Shown: positions 8,573 through 18,156, counted from the first letter of the stretch. The stretch: DNA of 64,000 nt from Planctomyces sp. SH-PL62 (GCF_001610895.1 NZ_CP011273.1:3906001-3970000); one strand, 5' to 3'. Notes: generated by a model from the sequence alone, not told the origin. A program made the numbers and translations.

Positions 8573-9841
8573 TCACTTCGACGCCGAGACGACCTCGTGA
8601 ATCCGGCCGTCGAAGGCCAGGATCAGAAGCTCGCCGTCGGGGGTCTCGGCGAATGATGCGATGTTCAGCTTCGTCTGCGGCGTCACTTCCAGCAACTCGC
8701 CGGTCGACGTCACCTTGCCATGCTCGTACTTCAGGCCCCAGACGCGGCCCGAGTCGTAGTCGCCGTAGACATAGAAGCCCTTGAGTTCGGGGATGGCCTC
8801 GCCGCGATAGACGTGGCCGCCGGTGATGCTCAGGCCGGCGTCCGGGCGGTCGGCCGTCGGCTTGTGGGGATACTCGGCCAGCGGCGGTCGGATCTTCGAC
8901 GCCGGGTCCGGCTTCTGTCGACGCTGGGGCTGGAAGGCGTGGAAGCCCTCGCGGATGCTCCAGCCATAATTGCCCCCCGAGTCGATCTTGTGGACCATTT
9001 CGTAAAGGTTTTGCCCGACGTCTCCGGCCCAGAGGTCGCCGGTCTCACGGTCGAAGCTGAATTTCCAGACGTTCCGCAGGCCGATGGCATAAACCTCCGG
9101 CGCCCAGTGGGCGTGGGCCTTCGACTTGACCGCCGGGTTGTCGGCCGGGATGCCGTAGGCCTTCCCCTCCGCCGGGTGATCGACGTCGATCCGCAGGATC
9201 GACCCGAACCAATCCTTGGGATTCTGGCCCGTGGACAGCGGATCGTCCCCCGCGCCGCCGTCTCCCAGCGTGATATAGAGGAATCCGTCGGGGCCGAACA
9301 CGATCGTCCCCCCGTTGTGGTTCTCCCAGCGATCCACGTCCGAGACCCAGATTCGCTCTTCGCTGGCCGGATCGGCCTTCAACGGGTCGTCCGACGAGAC
9401 GGTGAACCGCGAGACCACCGAACGCCGTTCGGGGCCGTCATTCGCCGAGTAGTAGACGAAGAACTGGCCGTTCTGCTTGTATTTCGGATGGAAAGCCAGG
9501 CCGAGCAAACCCTCCTCATTCCCCTTGTTGATCGGGTCCGGGAGCTCGAGGAAAAGCTTCTTCTCCGAGGTGTCTCGCGGGCTGGCCGGGAACGACCAGA
9601 TCTTGGCCTGGTGCTGCTCCACGACGAAATAGCGACTGCCGTCGTCCGCGGGGTAGTCCAGGGCGACCGGCCGGTCGAAGCGGAGGTTCGGGTAGGCGAC
9701 CTGGGTCTCCACGACAGGGAGGTGGGCGGCCTGACCGAAGGCCGGCGTCGCCGCCATGGTCAGCGCCAGGCAGGCGGCCGAGACGATCGGGACGGCCCCG
9801 GACCGGCTCAGGCGCGACGACTTTGAGGGGAAGGGATGCAA
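8573..9841 (-). CDS. secreted PQQ-dependent sugar dehydrogenase (GSDH family)
   Basis: A six-bladed beta-propeller enzyme of the glucose/sorbosone dehydrogenase family, oxidising sugars in the periplasm with PQQ. Family stretches are present: GLLGLAFHPKY, HNGGTIVFGPDGFLYITLGD, GSILRIDVD, IGLRNVWKFSFD, GDVGQNLYE and GGNYGW. No ATG precedes the signal peptide. TTG 9841 gives a normal signal (about 36 residues, ending TPAFG) and has GGAG nine bases upstream; TTG 9913 would add 24 non-signal residues. Length from 9841 is 422 residues, usual for soluble GSDH proteins. Substrate is unknown; PQQ biosynthesis genes are not in the window. Confidence 0.88.
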   Translation of the reverse strand: MHPFPSKSSRLSRSGAVPIVSAACLALTMAATPAFGQAAHLPVVETQVAYPNLRFDRPVALDYPADDGSRYFVVEQHQAKIWSFPASPRDTSEKKLFLELPDPINKGNEEGLLGLAFHPKYKQNGQFFVYYSANDGPERRSVVSRFTVSSDDPLKADPASEERIWVSDVDRWENHNGGTIVFGPDGFLYITLGDGGAGDDPLSTGQNPKDWFGSILRIDVDHPAEGKAYGIPADNPAVKSKAHAHWAPEVYAIGLRNVWKFSFDRETGDLWAGDVGQNLYEMVHKIDSGGNYGWSIREGFHAFQPQRRQKPDPASKIRPPLAEYPHKPTADRPDAGLSITGGHVYRGEAIPELKGFYVYGDYDSGRVWGLKYEHGKVTSTGELLEVTPQTKLNIASFAETPDGELLILAFDGRIHEVVSASK

Positions 9842-10266
9842 GAGCTTGATCTCCGAAGGGTGGCCCGATTCCAGTGACGCTCGCGGCTCGGCGTGCAAGA
9901 GCCGCGCCGACAACTAAAGTTGTGGGGAGGCGGGCCGCAAGTCAAGCCGCCGGCGACGGCCGCGCAGACGGAACTCGGGACGGCGAATTCCATAGGAATT
10001 GCTTGATGGGGAAATTTCGGTCTGGTACTTTGAATTCGGCATCATCGATTCCGATACATTCCCTTCATCGGAACCCGGCCTGGGACGACCGAGGTCGTTC
10101 GTCGCCGTCACGCCATGGTTCTTGTGTCCGTACTTGACGTTACGCCATACTAGCGCGCCCCCGCCGCTCGGACCCGCTCGCGCCGGCCCGTCGTCGTCGG
10201 ACGTGCCGCGTGGATCCAACGCGCGTCCCGTGCCCCCCTGCAAATCCTCCTGGGAGTTGTGTCGTC
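9842..10266. other. intergenic region upstream of pilus/secretion locus
   Basis: About 425 bases between divergent genes with no credible coding frame. It holds a perfect inverted repeat AATTCC-ATA-GGAATT at 9986-10000, which could be an operator, a weak promoter-like pair listed separately, and an AT-richer stretch at 10000-10060. It presumably carries promoters for both neighbours. Confidence 0.4.
10003..10031 (+). promoter_or_regulatory. candidate promoter for first PilB/GspE gene
   Basis: TTGATG (10003-10008) and TACTTT (10026-10031) are 17 bases apart, about 235 bases before the start. The -10 is poor, so this is only a candidate. Confidence 0.25.
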
Positions 10267-12003
10267 ATGGCCAAGAGTCGGGATTGGACCGAAATCCTCA
10301 TTCGACGCGGCGTGATCGGCCCCGATCAACTGAAGGAAGCGGAACGCTCCGGAGGGGAAGTCGAGGACGCGCTCGTCAAGCTCGGTTACGCCGACGCCAC
10401 CGACGTCGCCAAAGCCAAGGCCGAGCAACACGGCCTCCAGTATGTCGAACTCCGCGAGGTCGAGATCCCCGCCTCGGTGATCGGCAAGGTGCCCGAATCC
10501 CTCGCCCGCGAAAACATCGTCATGCCGATGGCGGAGAACGGCGGCTCGATTCGCGTCATCATGCATGATCCGATGGGCTTCGAGACCATCGAGAAGCTCC
10601 GCTTCGTCCTCAACCGTGAGATCGAGGTCGCTCTCGCCCCGCGCGAGGCGATCATCGAGGCCATCAATAAATACTATGGAGGTTCCGCCGGGGAGACCGA
10701 GTCGGTCGACACGATGCTCGGCGAATGGACCGACACCCAGATGGACTTCATGGAGGACGGCGAGGGGGGGAAACGCTCCACGACGAACACCCTCGAAGAG
10801 GGGGACGCGCCGGTCATCCGGCTGGTCCACCTCATCATCGAGGAGGCCGTCCGCAGCCGCGCTTCGGACATTCACATCGAGCCGTTCGCCGAGCGGGTCC
10901 GGATCCGCTATCGAGTCGACGGCGTGCTGATGGAACGCGACTCCGCCCCCCGGCGACTCCTCGGCGCCATGGTCAGCCGGCTCAAGATCATGGGCTCGAT
11001 CGACATCGCGGAGAAGCGGCGGCCCCAGGACGGCCGGATCAAGATCAACGTCGCGGGGAAGGACATCGACCTTCGCGTCAGCATCCTCCCCACCACGCAT
11101 GGCCAGTCGGTGGTCATGCGAATCCTGGATCGCGACAACATCAAGGTCAGCCTGCAGGACCTCGGCTTCTCGGACGAGGACTTCGCCCGGTTCAAGCAAC
11201 TCATCCGGCGGCCGAACGGCATCCTCCTGGTCACCGGACCGACCGGTTCGGGGAAGACGACGACGCTCTACGCCGCCCTCAACGAGTTGAACCGACCCGA
11301 CGTGAAGATCATCACGGCGGAGGACCCGGTGGAGTATTACCTCCCCGGAGTCAACCAGTGCGAGGTCAAAGCCAAGATCGGGATGACCTTCGCCCGCATC
11401 ATCCGGGCGATGCTCCGCCAGAATCCGAACATCCTCCTCGTGGGCGAAATCCGCGATCTGGAGACAGCGGAGACGGCGATCCAGGCCTCACTGACAGGAC
11501 ACTTGGTTTTCAGTACATTGCACACGAACGATGCGCCCAGCGCCATTACACGTCTGGTCGACGTCGGCATCCAACCGTTCCTCGTGGCCAGTTCCGTGCT
11601 TGCAGTTTTGGCTCAACGCTTGGTGCGAAAGGTCTGTCCCAAGTGCAAGGTTCGGTATGAGCCCCCGGCCCACGTCCTGGCCAGCCTGGGACTCCGTCCC
11701 GAGCTCGCCAAGAAAGCGAATTTCGCTCGAGGGAAGGGCTGCTCGAACTGCAACAAGAAGGGCTATCGGGGCCGTCTCGGGATCTACGAGTTGATGATCA
11801 TGAGCACCCAGGTCCGCGAGATGTCCTTCAAGGGCGAGTCGACAATGGCGATTCGTAAAGTCGCCCGAAAGCAGGGGATGCGCACACTCTTCGAGGACGG
11901 GGTGATCAAGGCGATCAAGGGGATTACCACCCTCGACGAGGTCTTGCGGATCACCCAGCACGACGTCAGCACCACGCCTCAGCCGGCGGCCGAGAAAAAG
12001 TAG
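10267..12003 (+). CDS. PilB/GspE-family assembly ATPase
   Basis: A 578-residue cytoplasmic motor ATPase for type IV pilus or type II secretion pseudopilus extension. It has the N-terminal MshE/T2SSE-N domain (about residues 10-150), a second N-domain with SRASDIHIEPF, Walker A GPTGSGKTT at 324-332, Asp and His boxes (AEDPVEYY, VFSTLHTNDAPSA), Walker B LLVGEIRDLETA, and a four-cysteine zinc site (Cys457, 460, 492, 495). I start at ATG 10267 (MAKSRDW), with GGGAG ten bases upstream, not at a site 57 bases earlier. It leads the locus and is one of two extension-type ATPases here; PilB or GspE cannot be decided from sequence alone. Confidence 0.92.
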   Translation: MAKSRDWTEILIRRGVIGPDQLKEAERSGGEVEDALVKLGYADATDVAKAKAEQHGLQYVELREVEIPASVIGKVPESLARENIVMPMAENGGSIRVIMHDPMGFETIEKLRFVLNREIEVALAPREAIIEAINKYYGGSAGETESVDTMLGEWTDTQMDFMEDGEGGKRSTTNTLEEGDAPVIRLVHLIIEEAVRSRASDIHIEPFAERVRIRYRVDGVLMERDSAPRRLLGAMVSRLKIMGSIDIAEKRRPQDGRIKINVAGKDIDLRVSILPTTHGQSVVMRILDRDNIKVSLQDLGFSDEDFARFKQLIRRPNGILLVTGPTGSGKTTTLYAALNELNRPDVKIITAEDPVEYYLPGVNQCEVKAKIGMTFARIIRAMLRQNPNILLVGEIRDLETAETAIQASLTGHLVFSTLHTNDAPSAITRLVDVGIQPFLVASSVLAVLAQRLVRKVCPKCKVRYEPPAHVLASLGLRPELAKKANFARGKGCSNCNKKGYRGRLGIYELMIMSTQVREMSFKGESTMAIRKVARKQGMRTLFEDGVIKAIKGITTLDEVLRITQHDVSTTPQPAAEKK

Positions 12004-12310
12004 TCTATCTTGGCGTGATACCGGTCGATGGGTAAGGGGAGCTTCCCCGCCAAGTCGGCCGGAGATCGTCGCTTCGCTCCGCCGAAGGCACGGAGCGGGA
12101 AGTATTCCAAGCACTTGCGCGCTTGATCCAGCCACGCCAGATCGAAATAATGAGGTAGGCCGAGAGGGGCGCGGTGCGATCGCCTAAGTCTCTCTCGGAC
12201 CTCAGGAATTCGATGGACGCCTGGTCTTCAGGACAAAGTCAACTCCAGCACGAAGCGGATCCGACGACCCGTCCACGTTCCATCGAGATCCAGGGGAGGC
12301 CAGTCACGGC
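12004..12310. other. intergenic region before pilT
   Basis: The 307 bases contain no gene. There is a 7-bp inverted repeat (CGCTCCG at 12075-12081, CGGAGCG at 12091-12097) without a T-run, and a good promoter-like element at 12123-12151, so pilT may be transcribed independently of the ATPase before it. Confidence 0.45.
12123..12151 (+). promoter_or_regulatory. candidate sigma70-type promoter of pilT
   Basis: TTGATC at 12123-12128 and AATAAT at 12146-12151 are separated by 17 bases. The -10 matches five of six consensus bases. The predicted transcript start near 12158 would leave a leader of about 150 bases before pilT. Confidence 0.5.
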
Positions 12311-13423
12311 ATGGGCACGATCCTCATCGACAAGCTCCTCCAGACGGTTTGCACGCAGCGCGCCAGCGACCTGCACCTGACCGTCGGTAGCCAGCCGATG
12401 CTGCGGCTGCACGGTCATATGCGCCCGCTCGCCACGAAGGTGCTCGAACCGCCCGACACGGTGGCGCTCATGAAGAGCATCACCCCCGAGCGCTGCCAGC
12501 AAGAGCTTCAGGAAGTGGGGGGGACCGACTTCGGGTTCGCCTTCGGCGAGATGGCTCGATTCCGCGTCGCCATTTTCAAGCAACGCGGCAACATCGGGCT
12601 GGTTCTCCGGCGGATTCCCAACGAGTTCCTCACGTTCGAGCAGCTCGGCCTGCCTTCGGTGATGGAAGAGTTGATCCAGCGCCCTCGCGGCTTGATCCTG
12701 GTCACCGGGCCCACGGGCTCGGGCAAGACGACCAGCCTGGCCTCGATGATCAACTGGATCAACCACAACATGGACCGGCACATCATCACGATCGAGGACC
12801 CGATCGAGTATTTCCACAAGCACCAGAAGTCGCTTGTGAATCAGCGCGAGATCGGGATCGACGTGCCGGACTTCCCCGAGGCGATCCGTCGCGCCCTCCG
12901 AATGGACCCGGACATCATCCTGGTCGGCGAAATGCGCGACCTGGCGACGATCCAGGCCGCCATCACCGCCGCCGAGACCGGTCACATCGTCTTCGGCACC
13001 CTGCACACGAACTCGGCGGAAGGGACGGTCAACCGGATCATCGACGTCTTCCCCAAGGAGCAGCAGGACCAGATCCGCACGCAGCTCTCGGTCGCGATCA
13101 TCGGGGTGCTCGCGCAGGCGCTTCTGCCGCGCAAGCCCAAGGGGCTGGTGGCCGCGTACGAGATGCTGGTGGTGACGCCGGCCATCTCGAACCTGATCCG
13201 CGAGAACAAGACGTACCGGATCGACTCCTCGATCCAGACCGGCCGCAAGCACGGCATGATCCTGCTGGACGACAGCCTCTTCAACCTCTGGAAGCAGGGG
13301 CTCGTCGAGGAGCAGGAGGTCCTCTACAAGTCGCGCAAGGTCAACGAGCTTCGCGAACGGATCGAGAACGCCAAGAAGGGCATCTTCGACGAGGAGGAAG
13401 GCGAGGAGGAAGGCGAAGGTTGA
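12311..13423 (+). CDS. pilT: PilT-family twitching/retraction ATPase
   Basis: A 370-residue hexameric ATPase that powers pilus retraction. The N-terminal PAS-like domain has RASDLHLTVG (17-26); Walker A GPTGSGKTT is at 133-141; the Asp box ITIEDPIEY, His box GTLHTNSA and Walker B IILVGEMRD all match PilT. The AIRRALRMDPD segment and absence of the cysteine zinc site separate it from PilB. The C-terminus carries an extra acidic tail (EEEGEEEGEG). GGGAGG lies 11 bases before the ATG. PilT next to two extension ATPases argues for a retractable pilus at least for part of this locus. Confidence 0.93.
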   Translation: MGTILIDKLLQTVCTQRASDLHLTVGSQPMLRLHGHMRPLATKVLEPPDTVALMKSITPERCQQELQEVGGTDFGFAFGEMARFRVAIFKQRGNIGLVLRRIPNEFLTFEQLGLPSVMEELIQRPRGLILVTGPTGSGKTTSLASMINWINHNMDRHIITIEDPIEYFHKHQKSLVNQREIGIDVPDFPEAIRRALRMDPDIILVGEMRDLATIQAAITAAETGHIVFGTLHTNSAEGTVNRIIDVFPKEQQDQIRTQLSVAIIGVLAQALLPRKPKGLVAAYEMLVVTPAISNLIRENKTYRIDSSIQTGRKHGMILLDDSLFNLWKQGLVEEQEVLYKSRKVNELRERIENAKKGIFDEEEGEEEGEG

Positions 13424-13779
13424 TCCGGGCCGTCCTCGGCGGGGCCCGGCTCCCCGGGCCTTGTGCAATCCCCGGCCCGCGCGTCACGAGGCGTCCGGGC
13501 CGATGTATCTAAGATGTACACGTTGAAATAGGTTCAAACGCGATTGGATCCGGCGGGCGGACGGGCTGGGGACGGCGGCGACCTTCGCGGCCGGCGCCCG
13601 GCGGGCCGCCCGCATCTCGAACCGCCGGCAAGGCGGACGCGACGCGGGAGGGCCGTCCCGGCCCTCCCGATCCTCTCTTCTCGACACCAAGACACGACAG
13701 GTCCGACGACGAGGCGTGGAAGGGGGCCCCTGGGGCCTCCCGGGGACGTCCCGCGCGTGAATCGATCGGGGGCGACGGC
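13424..13779. other. intergenic region between pilT and second assembly ATPase
   Basis: The 356 bases hold no gene. A hairpin follows the pilT stop. A short AT-rich island at 13500-13545 (GTATCTAAGATGTAC, then TTGAAATAGG) is the only promoter-like stretch, but I cannot place -35 and -10 boxes with confidence. Confidence 0.4.
13443..13460 (+). terminator. hairpin after pilT
   Basis: GGCCCGG (13443-13449) pairs perfectly with CCGGGCC (13454-13460) over a four-base loop, 20 bases past the pilT stop, followed by TTGTG. It is terminator-like but lacks a proper T-run. Confidence 0.4.
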
Positions 13780-15495
13780 ATGGCGCGACGGCTCGGCACG
13801 ATCATGGTCGACATGGGCTACCTCGACGAGGAAGGGCTGATGCGGGCCCTCGAGGAGCAGAAGCGCGGCGCCGGCGAGCTCCTCGGCAAGGTGATCGTCC
13901 GGCTCGGGCTGGCGAAGGAGGACCACGTCCTCAAGGCGCTCGGCGAGCTGCTGGGGATGAAGGTGATCCGGCTGGGGGACACGACGATCCCGGCCGAGAT
14001 GACCGAGCTGGTCAACGAGAGCATGGCGACGGCCTTCAAGGTCGTGCCGATCTCGCAGAGCAAGAAGGACAAGAGCGTCACGGTGGCCATGGCGGAGCCC
14101 CAGAACCCCTCGACCCTGTCCGACCTGGGGTTGTTCCTGGGGGTGCCGGTCAAGGGGGTGGTCTCGACCGAGGCCGACGTGACCGCCGCGATCGAGCGGA
14201 TCTACGCCGGCCACCACGAGTCGATCCAGGACGTCGTCAAGCAGATCGAGCAGGACAAGGGCCTGCAAAAGATGGCCGGGCGGAACGAGAACACGATCGA
14301 CCTCGAGGCCATCGAGGAGATGGCCGAGGCCGCGCCGGTGCGCAAGCTCCTGAACATGGTCCTGCTGCTGGCGATCAAGGACAAGGCGTCGGACATCCAC
14401 TTCGAGCCGTTCGAAGAGGAATACAAGATGCGGTACCGGGTGGACGGCATCCTATACGAGCTGGTCCCCCCGCCCCGGCACCTGGCCGCGGCGATCTCCA
14501 GCCGCATCAAGGTCATGTCCAACCTCGACATCGCCGAGCGGCGGCTCCCCCAGGACGGCAAGATCCAGCTGGCGCTGGGGGGCAACAGCGTGGACATCCG
14601 GGTGTCGACGCTGCCGACGATGTTCGGCGAGAGCGTCGTGCTGCGGATCCTCGACCGTTCGGTGGTCCAGCTCGACCTCAAGCGGCTGGGGATGCCGGGC
14701 GACACGCTGGTCCGCTGGATGGAGGTGATCCAGAAGCCCAACGGCATCATCCTGGTGACCGGGCCGACCTCCTCGGGCAAGACGACCACGCTCTACGCCA
14801 CGCTGAACGAGCTGAACAAGATCGAGGATAAGATCATCACGACCGAGGAGCCGGTCGAGTACGAGATCGAGGGGCTGATCCAGGTCCCGATCAACCCCGA
14901 GATCGGCGTGACCTTCGCGGCCTGCCTGCGGTCGATCCTGCGGCAGGACCCGGACAAGATCCTGGTGGGGGAGACTCGCGACCTGGAGACGGCCGAGATC
15001 TCGATCCAGGCCTCGCTCACCGGCCACGTCGTCTTCACCACGCTGCACACCAACGACGCCCCCTCGGCCGTGACGCGGCTCCGCGACATGGGCCTGCCGA
15101 CGTTCCTCATCACCGCCACGGTGGAGGCCGTGCTGGCCCAGCGGCTCGTCCGGCGGCTCTGCGCCAACTGCAAGACCGAGTTCATGCCCAGCCCCGAGGT
15201 GGTCATGGAATTGGGCCTGACCGCGGAGCAGGCCGCGGGCCAGAAGTGGTACTACGGCAAGGGCTGCGACCGCTGCAACAACACCGGCTACAAGGGCCGC
15301 CAGGGCATCTACGAGCTGATCGTGATGAACGACATCCTCCGCGACATGATCGTCGCCGAGGTCTCGCTCGACGACTTCCGCGAGGCCTGCCGGAAATACG
15401 GCATGAAGACCCTCCGCGAGGCCGGACTCGAGGCCATTCACGAAGGCCGGACCAGCATCGAAGAGATCATGCGCGAGACGATGACCGAGATCTGA
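13780..15495 (+). CDS. GspE/PilB-family assembly ATPase, second copy
   Basis: A 571-residue extension ATPase. The N-terminal MshE/T2SSE-N domain (1-150) begins MARRLGTIMVDMGYLDEEGL; the second N-domain has KASDIHFEPFE; Walker A is the variant GPTSSGKTT at 328-336 (Ser in place of the usual third Gly); TEEPVEYEI, VFTTLHTNDAPSA and ILVGETRDLETA complete the active site. A zinc site is formed by Cys461, 464, 496 and 499. It lies 67 bases before the PilC/GspF gene and leads straight into the pseudopilin genes, so this is the likelier motor for that apparatus. Codon use is more strictly G/C-ending than in the first ATPase. Confidence 0.92.
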   Translation: MARRLGTIMVDMGYLDEEGLMRALEEQKRGAGELLGKVIVRLGLAKEDHVLKALGELLGMKVIRLGDTTIPAEMTELVNESMATAFKVVPISQSKKDKSVTVAMAEPQNPSTLSDLGLFLGVPVKGVVSTEADVTAAIERIYAGHHESIQDVVKQIEQDKGLQKMAGRNENTIDLEAIEEMAEAAPVRKLLNMVLLLAIKDKASDIHFEPFEEEYKMRYRVDGILYELVPPPRHLAAAISSRIKVMSNLDIAERRLPQDGKIQLALGGNSVDIRVSTLPTMFGESVVLRILDRSVVQLDLKRLGMPGDTLVRWMEVIQKPNGIILVTGPTSSGKTTTLYATLNELNKIEDKIITTEEPVEYEIEGLIQVPINPEIGVTFAACLRSILRQDPDKILVGETRDLETAEISIQASLTGHVVFTTLHTNDAPSAVTRLRDMGLPTFLITATVEAVLAQRLVRRLCANCKTEFMPSPEVVMELGLTAEQAAGQKWYYGKGCDRCNNTGYKGRQGIYELIVMNDILRDMIVAEVSLDDFREACRKYGMKTLREAGLEAIHEGRTSIEEIMRETMTEI

Positions 15496-15562
15496 CCCCC
15501 GAGCCGACCCGCCCCGCGATCCGGAAGAACCACGCACCAACGCCCGCGGCAGGAGAAAGCCG

Positions 15563-16807
15563 ATGCCGACGTTCCAGTACGAAGCGATGGACCACACCGG
15601 GCGCGAGGTGAAGGACGCCATCGACGCCGCCACCCAGGAAGAAGCCCAGCAGCTCATCCGTCAGAAGGGCTTCTTCGTCACCAAGATCTCCGAGAAGGCC
15701 AAGAAGACCCGCCGCGCGGCGACCGCCAAGAAGGGGGGCCGGCGCAAGAAGAAGTCGTTCACGATCGGCCGGATCTCGACCAAGCAGCTCTGCACGTTCA
15801 CCCGGCAGCTCTCGACGCTGCAGGACGCCGGCCTGCCGATCCTCCGCAGCCTCAAGATCCTGGAAGGCCAGTGCAAGCCCGGCGTCCTCAAGAACGCCCT
15901 GGCGGACGTCGTCGAGGACATCGAGAGCGGCCAGACCCTCTCCGAGGCGTTCGCCAAGCATCCCAAGGCCTTCGACCGTCTCTACTGCAACATGATCAAG
16001 GCGGGCGAGGCCGGCGGCGCCCTGGAAGCCATCCTCCAGCGGCTCGCCGACTTCAAGGAGAAGGCCCAGTCGCTCAAGCGGAAGATCAAGGGGGCGATGG
16101 TCTACCCGATCGTCGTCATCTTCGTCGCCTGCGTGATCGTCGGCTTCATCCTCTACTTCATCATCCCCAAGTTCGAGGCCATCTTCAACGACTTCGGCGT
16201 CCCCCTGCCGAACATGACCAAGGTGCTGATCGAGGCCAGCCACTTCCTGATCAAGTACTTCTACATCGTGTTCCTGGCGCCGCTGTTCTTCTGGATGTTC
16301 ATCAAGCTCATGTACCGCAACAAGACCGGCGCGTACATCTGCGACCGCATCCTCCTCATGATCCCGGTCATGGGGACGATCGCCGAGAAGTCGACCGTGG
16401 CCCGGACCATGCGGACCCTGGGGACGCTCGTCCAGTCCGGCGTGCCGATCCTGGAAGCCCTCTCGATCGTCCGCGAGACGGCCGGCAACGCCGTCTTCGA
16501 ACGGGCCTTCACGCGGATCTACGAGAGCATCCGCGAGGGCGAGACCATCGCCCAGCCGCTCCGCGAGGCCCGGATCGTCGACGACATCGTCGTCAACATG
16601 ATCGACGTCGGCGAGGAGACGGGGGACCTGGACACCATGCTCAACAAGATCGCCGACAACTACGACGAAGAGGTCGAGGTGGCCGTCGAGTCGCTCGTCA
16701 GCCTCCTGGAGCCGATCATGATCGTCGTCCTCGGCGGCATCGTCGGCTTCATCGTCATCGCCCTGTTCCTCCCCCTGATCACGCTTATCACCAAGCTCTC
16801 GGGCTGA
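15563..16807 (+). CDS. PilC/GspF-family inner membrane platform protein
   Basis: A 414-residue polytopic protein of the T2SSF fold, the membrane platform that couples the ATPase to pilin assembly. Two copies of the cytoplasmic helical domain are visible (about 70-190 and 275-395), each with the family turn of Gly, Glu and Gly (GEAGGALEAILQRLA; GEETGDLDTMLNKIA). Membrane spans lie near 175-195, 225-250 and 380-405. A basic insert (KKGGRRKKKS) precedes the first domain. AGGAG lies upstream of ATG 15563. It sits between the ATPase and the prepilin genes, the normal order. Confidence 0.93.
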   Translation: MPTFQYEAMDHTGREVKDAIDAATQEEAQQLIRQKGFFVTKISEKAKKTRRAATAKKGGRRKKKSFTIGRISTKQLCTFTRQLSTLQDAGLPILRSLKILEGQCKPGVLKNALADVVEDIESGQTLSEAFAKHPKAFDRLYCNMIKAGEAGGALEAILQRLADFKEKAQSLKRKIKGAMVYPIVVIFVACVIVGFILYFIIPKFEAIFNDFGVPLPNMTKVLIEASHFLIKYFYIVFLAPLFFWMFIKLMYRNKTGAYICDRILLMIPVMGTIAEKSTVARTMRTLGTLVQSGVPILEALSIVRETAGNAVFERAFTRIYESIREGETIAQPLREARIVDDIVVNMIDVGEETGDLDTMLNKIADNYDEEVEVAVESLVSLLEPIMIVVLGGIVGFIVIALFLPLITLITKLSG

Positions 16808-16819
16808 GGCCGGGCCGGC

Positions 16820-16843
16820 GGGGGGCGGCCCTGTCCGCCCCCC
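16820..16843 (+). terminator. strong hairpin between pilC/gspF and prepilin genes
   Basis: GGGGGGCGG (16820-16828) pairs perfectly with CCGCCCCCC (16835-16843) around a six-base loop, 12 bases past the platform-protein stop. No T-run follows. It may attenuate or process the transcript between motor genes and pilin genes. Confidence 0.4.
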
Positions 16844-16983
16844 TCGAAGGCCGCGTCGTCGGGCCGGGCGGATCCGGCCCGACGCTTGAAAATTTCGAGA
16901 AACGTCGTACTTCGATACGTGAGAACGGACCCGCCGCGACGGCCCCTTCGGCCCTCGCCCCGGCTCCTCGGAGGCCCGGACCG

Positions 16984-18156
16984 ATGACTCGCCCCTCGAC
17001 CCGCCGACGCACCCCGACCGGCCCCGACCGGCGCGGCTTCACGCTGGTGGAGCTGCTGGTCGTCTTCGTCATCCTCTCGATCCTGATCGCCCTGCTCCTG
17101 CCGGCGATCAACGGCGCGGTCCGCACGGCCAAGAACACCGCCGCCTCGACCAACCTCAAGCAGCTCGACCAGGCCCTCGCCGCCTTCAAGTCGAAGTACG
17201 GCGACTATCCCCCCAGCCGGGTGATCCTCTACGAGAACGGCTACTTCCAGACCAGCGACACCACCGCCCTCGCGGGCGCCGCCCCCCAGGCCGACATGAC
17301 CCGCGGCCAGCTCGCCCAGCGTTCGCTGATGTACCTGAGGAAGTGCTTCCCCAAGGTTACGTTCAGCACCTCGGGGGCCGTCTGGACGGCGACCGACAAG
17401 CAGTGGTACGACTTCAACGGCAACGGCGTGTTCGAGACGACCCCCTACATCCTCCAGGGGCATCAGGCCCTGGTCTTCTTCCTCGGCGGGCTGCCGCAGG
17501 CCATGGGCGACGGCACCTACGCCATGACCGGCTTCGCGAAGAACCCGGCCAATCCGTTCACGCCCAGCGTCCCCCCGACCACCCCGGTCGCCGCCCCCAC
17601 GTTCTTCAGCAACAACCGCGAGACGCCGCTGTTCGAGTTTGCCGCCGACCGCCTCCAGGTCCAGGACCCGACCGCCGCCGTCCTCTTCCCCGGCTACATG
17701 GACAGCCTGGGCAACTCGCTGGGGGCCGACCAGATCAACTTCATCGCCTACTTCAGCGCCTACGGCAACAACGCCTACGACCCCAACGACGTCAACTTCC
17801 CGACCGAGCTGGACGGCAGCCTCCCCGCGGCCCCGATCCTCTCCCGGATCAACGTGCGGTTCCCGGTCCGGACGGCGGCCAGCGCGACGACGACCAACAT
17901 CGCCGTCTCCCCCTCGCCGAACCCGTACACCAACACGACGACGAACGCGGCGGCCGTGGGCTACATCAACCCCCAGACCTACCAGCTCATCTCGTCGGGC
18001 GTGGACGGGCAGTTCGGGCCCGGCGGCCAGTACAAGCCGAACGCCACGACCGGCGTGCTGCCGTTCGACGCGGCGACCACGGTCTCGGCGGACCTGAACG
18101 TCCGCCTCCGCGAGAAGGACAACCTGACCAACTTCCACGGCGGTCGGCTCGACTGA
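16984..18156 (+). CDS. prepilin-type protein, GspG-like
   Basis: A 390-residue exported pseudopilin. A short basic leader ends at Gly18, then FTLVELLVV follows with Glu23 at mature position +5: the class III prepilin cleavage and methylation site. The hydrophobic helix (19-45) and the KSKYGDYPPSR turn after it resemble GspG, but the globular domain is more than twice the usual size (GspG is about 140 residues). It is first in the pseudopilin series and may be the main fibre subunit. I start at ATG 16984; the open frame extends upstream only as an overlap with the platform gene in another frame. Confidence 0.88.
   Translation: MTRPSTRRRTPTGPDRRGFTLVELLVVFVILSILIALLLPAINGAVRTAKNTAASTNLKQLDQALAAFKSKYGDYPPSRVILYENGYFQTSDTTALAGAAPQADMTRGQLAQRSLMYLRKCFPKVTFSTSGAVWTATDKQWYDFNGNGVFETTPYILQGHQALVFFLGGLPQAMGDGTYAMTGFAKNPANPFTPSVPPTTPVAAPTFFSNNRETPLFEFAADRLQVQDPTAAVLFPGYMDSLGNSLGADQINFIAYFSAYGNNAYDPNDVNFPTELDGSLPAAPILSRINVRFPVRTAASATTTNIAVSPSPNPYTNTTTNAAAVGYINPQTYQLISSGVDGQFGPGGQYKPNATTGVLPFDAATTVSADLNVRLREKDNLTNFHGGRLD

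Noticed and set aside
15871-16983. Upstream extension of the first prepilin frame
   Set aside because: It overlaps the platform gene in another frame and reads as Arg/Pro-rich shadow; the prepilin leader begins at 16984.
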